From Candidatus Woesearchaeota archaeon (GTDB lineage: Archaea; Nanobdellota; Nanobdellia; Woesearchaeales; JAHWHD01): 5,671 nucleotides of DNA. The position numbers and the translations under genes are program-made. Below are positions 4,105 through 5,671 of this stretch, in pieces. The stretch is taken from the NCBI GenBank assembly GCA_019323525.1, contig JAHWHD010000082.1, positions 1 through 5,671 on the forward strand, given 5' to 3'. Below the pieces are notes generated by a model. It was not told the DNA's origin, made no database searches, and was given only the letters and a program-made list of their open reading frames with translations. The stretch's first letter is position 1. Each line of letters starts with the position of its first letter.

Positions 4105-5442
4105 ATGAAAAAGTGTGGTGTTTGGGTATTTGCAATTATTTTCTTAGTAGTGTTAGTTGGTACTGGTTTGGCTGCAGATTCTAATATTGTTGATTATGAA
4201 AATGTTAGGGTAACATTGCTTAACCAGAATCCTGATCCTGCTGAGCCTGGCGGTTTTGTTGAGCTGAGGTTTAATGTAGAGAATACTGGAAGTACTGTTG
4301 ATGAAGCAAAGTTTGAGATTTTAGAGGAGTTTCCTTTTGAGGTAGTGAGCGAGGCAGTACACGAGATAAGCGAGTTTAAAGGAGCTGGAGATAACAGCTA
4401 CACTTTATACTACAAATTAAAAGTAAGCGAGGATGCTGTTGAAGGGGATAACGAGATTAAGTTGCGGTTTACGCTTGGGCTTGGAAAGTGGGTCACTGCA
4501 GGACCTTTTGTTGTTAGAGTTAAAACCCATGATGCTGTTCTTGACATTGAAGAGATATCAACTGAGCCTTCAAGGTTGATGGCTGGTGATGAAGGCGAGT
4601 TAAGGTTTGAACTGAAAAATTATGCAGACTCTTTGTTAAAGGATGTTCATGTGAAACTTGATGTTAGCTCTGGAGATTTTACTCCGGTTGGCTCAACTAA
4701 TGAGAGGACAGTCAACCAGTTAAGTTCTGGAGATTCAGTAAGCCTGAGCTATAATCTATACGTTGATGCAGATGCAGATGCTAAAGTGCACCAGATTCCT
4801 GTCGAACTTACTTATTCAGATGAGACTGATACAGTCTATTCAAAAAACCTTACAATTGGGTTATATGTTGATGGAGACCCAGAATATTTCCTTAATCTTG
4901 AAGATTCAGATGTCTATGAAGCTGGTAAAAGAGGTAAGATTGTGCTTAGTGTCTCTAATATAGGTCCTAGTGATATGAAGTTCCTTACAATAGAGCTTAA
5001 AGAAAGTCCTGATTATGAAGTTATAAGCAACAGGAAAGAGTATCTTGGAAATCTTGAAAGCGATGATTTCGAGACTGCAGAGTTCCAGATACATATCAAT
5101 AATGTGCAGAAAGAACTACCTCTACTTGTGAAGTTGATCTATAAAGATTCTTACAATAAAGAGTTTGAGATGGATGAAACAGTTATGCTTAAAATTTATA
5201 GTGACAGGGATGCTGTCAAGTATGGTTTTGATAAGGGCGTAAGCCTGATGCCTATGATACTTACAGTTGTAGGTGTTGCAGTGTTAATCTTCTTGTTCGG
5301 TTTCTGGGTCTTTATGCTTATTGATATCTTCAAGCATCCGTTGAGGGATTCAAATAAGCAATTGCTTTGGATATTTCTAATGGTCGTACTCCTCTTCATA
5401 GGCGCTATCTTGTATTACGTCTTTGCGAGAAGGAGAAGATGA
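4105..5442 (+). CDS. Secreted, membrane-anchored COG1361/NEW3-like protein with C-terminal PLDc_N-like spans
   Basis: The protein has 445 residues. A signal peptide (MKKCGVWVFA, hydrophobic to residue 20) has a likely cut near GLA/ADS (23-24). Three immunoglobulin-like domains follow at about 30-140, 145-255 and 262-365. Each opens with a related pattern of a P or E, G, E/K, L/V-x-F/V, N-x-G/A-x-S (ELRFNVENTGS; ELRFELKNYADS; KIVLSVSNIGPSD), as in COG1361/NEW3/CARDB-type archaeal surface proteins. The C-terminus has two spans (about 382-408 and 418-440) separated by IDIFKHPLRDSNKQLLW and ends GAILYYVFARRRR, closely resembling the PLDc_N membrane module. Placed between the ATPase and permease genes, it may be the extracytoplasmic partner that MacA or a lipoprotein carrier provides in bacteria. 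The ATG at 4105 is preferred over TTG at 4099 because the TATA box lies exactly 26 bases upstream. Confidence 0.9.
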   Translation: MKKCGVWVFAIIFLVVLVGTGLAADSNIVDYENVRVTLLNQNPDPAEPGGFVELRFNVENTGSTVDEAKFEILEEFPFEVVSEAVHEISEFKGAGDNSYTLYYKLKVSEDAVEGDNEIKLRFTLGLGKWVTAGPFVVRVKTHDAVLDIEEISTEPSRLMAGDEGELRFELKNYADSLLKDVHVKLDVSSGDFTPVGSTNERTVNQLSSGDSVSLSYNLYVDADADAKVHQIPVELTYSDETDTVYSKNLTIGLYVDGDPEYFLNLEDSDVYEAGKRGKIVLSVSNIGPSDMKFLTIELKESPDYEVISNRKEYLGNLESDDFETAEFQIHINNVQKELPLLVKLIYKDSYNKEFEMDETVMLKIYSDRDAVKYGFDKGVSLMPMILTVVGVAVLIFLFGFWVFMLIDIFKHPLRDSNKQLLWIFLMVVLLFIGAILYYVFARRRR

Positions 5443-5671
5443 TTGCAGATTATTTTAAGATCGCTTTTGAGAATCTAAGGCACCGTAAGCTCCGTACATG
5501 GCTGACTGTTATTGGTATCGTCATTGGTATTGCCGCAATAATTGCGCTGGTAAGTGCTACTCAAGGTTTGCAGAACTATGTCGAGTACCAGTTCGAGAGG
5601 ATGGGCACTAACAGGATAATGGTAATGCCTAGCAGTTTTGATTTTTCAGGGTCATTTGAAGGTTTGACTGA
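5439..5671 (+). CDS. MacB/FtsX-type ABC permease (partial, N-terminus only)
   Basis: The 77 visible codons match the N-terminus of MacB-family permeases: an amphipathic IADYFKIAFENLRHRKLRT segment, then the first transmembrane helix WLTVIGIVIGIAAIIALVSA (21-40), then ATQGLQNYVEYQFERMGTNRI leading into the periplasmic/external MacB_PCD-type domain (MVMPSSFDFSG). It overlaps the preceding stop as ATGA (5439-5442), implying translational coupling, and a GGAG (5432-5435) precedes it closely. It is the expected membrane partner of the ATPase at 3369-4064. The remainder, with three further spans expected, lies beyond the window. Confidence 0.93.
   Translation, partial: MIADYFKIAFENLRHRKLRTWLTVIGIVIGIAAIIALVSATQGLQNYVEYQFERMGTNRIMVMPSSFDFSGSFEGLT

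Noticed and set aside
4763..4963. Short plus-strand frame within the COG1361-like gene
   Set aside because: It is an out-of-frame shadow of a well-supported coding region with no start signals.

Overview
The window looks archaeal. Most genes are preceded by an A/T-rich TATA-type promoter about 26-27 bases before the start codon, as expected for leaderless mRNAs. One gene instead has a strong Shine-Dalgarno element matching the archaeal 16S 3' end. The proteome fits: an MJ0882/RsmC-like methyltransferase, a COG1361-type S-layer-like protein, and single-span surface proteins rich in N-glycosylation sequons or lysine/glutamate. Low GC, compact spacing and the kinds of hypothetical proteins suggest a DPANN-type archaeon (Woesearchaeota/Pacearchaeota-like). 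That placement is inference, not proof.

Layout from left to right. Positions 1-853 hold two minus-strand genes: a membrane-anchored, sequon-rich surface protein cut by the window edge, and a small protein with a TTG start that resembles a degenerate nucleotidyltransferase-type archaeal family. Positions 854-1143 are a very T-rich intergenic stretch with repeated TTTGTTAA elements, one of them in a perfect inverted repeat just upstream of a TATA box. Positions 1144-1500 (+) encode a small Rossmann/CARF-like protein. It converges on a minus-strand methyltransferase (1495-2085), and the two stop codons lie in one TTATAA palindrome. Upstream of that on the minus strand (2134-3177) is a single-pass membrane protein with a long K/E-rich cytoplasmic region and a four-cysteine external domain.

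Positions 3178-3368 are a divergent promoter region holding a 16-bp near-perfect inverted repeat. It places the same motif, in the same orientation relative to transcription, ahead of both flanking genes, with further hairpins nested inside. From 3369 rightwards are three plus-strand genes: a LolD/MacB-type ABC ATPase, a secreted three-domain COG1361-like protein with two C-terminal membrane spans resembling PLDc_N, and the start of a MacB/FtsX-type permease (ATGA overlap).

The three right-hand genes most likely make one envelope ABC system (mechanotransmission or export type), with the COG1361-like protein as the extracytoplasmic partner. The divergent K/E-rich membrane protein may share its regulation through the duplicated motif. 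The left half shows no clear link to this system. No tRNA, rRNA, CRISPR array or transposase gene is visible.
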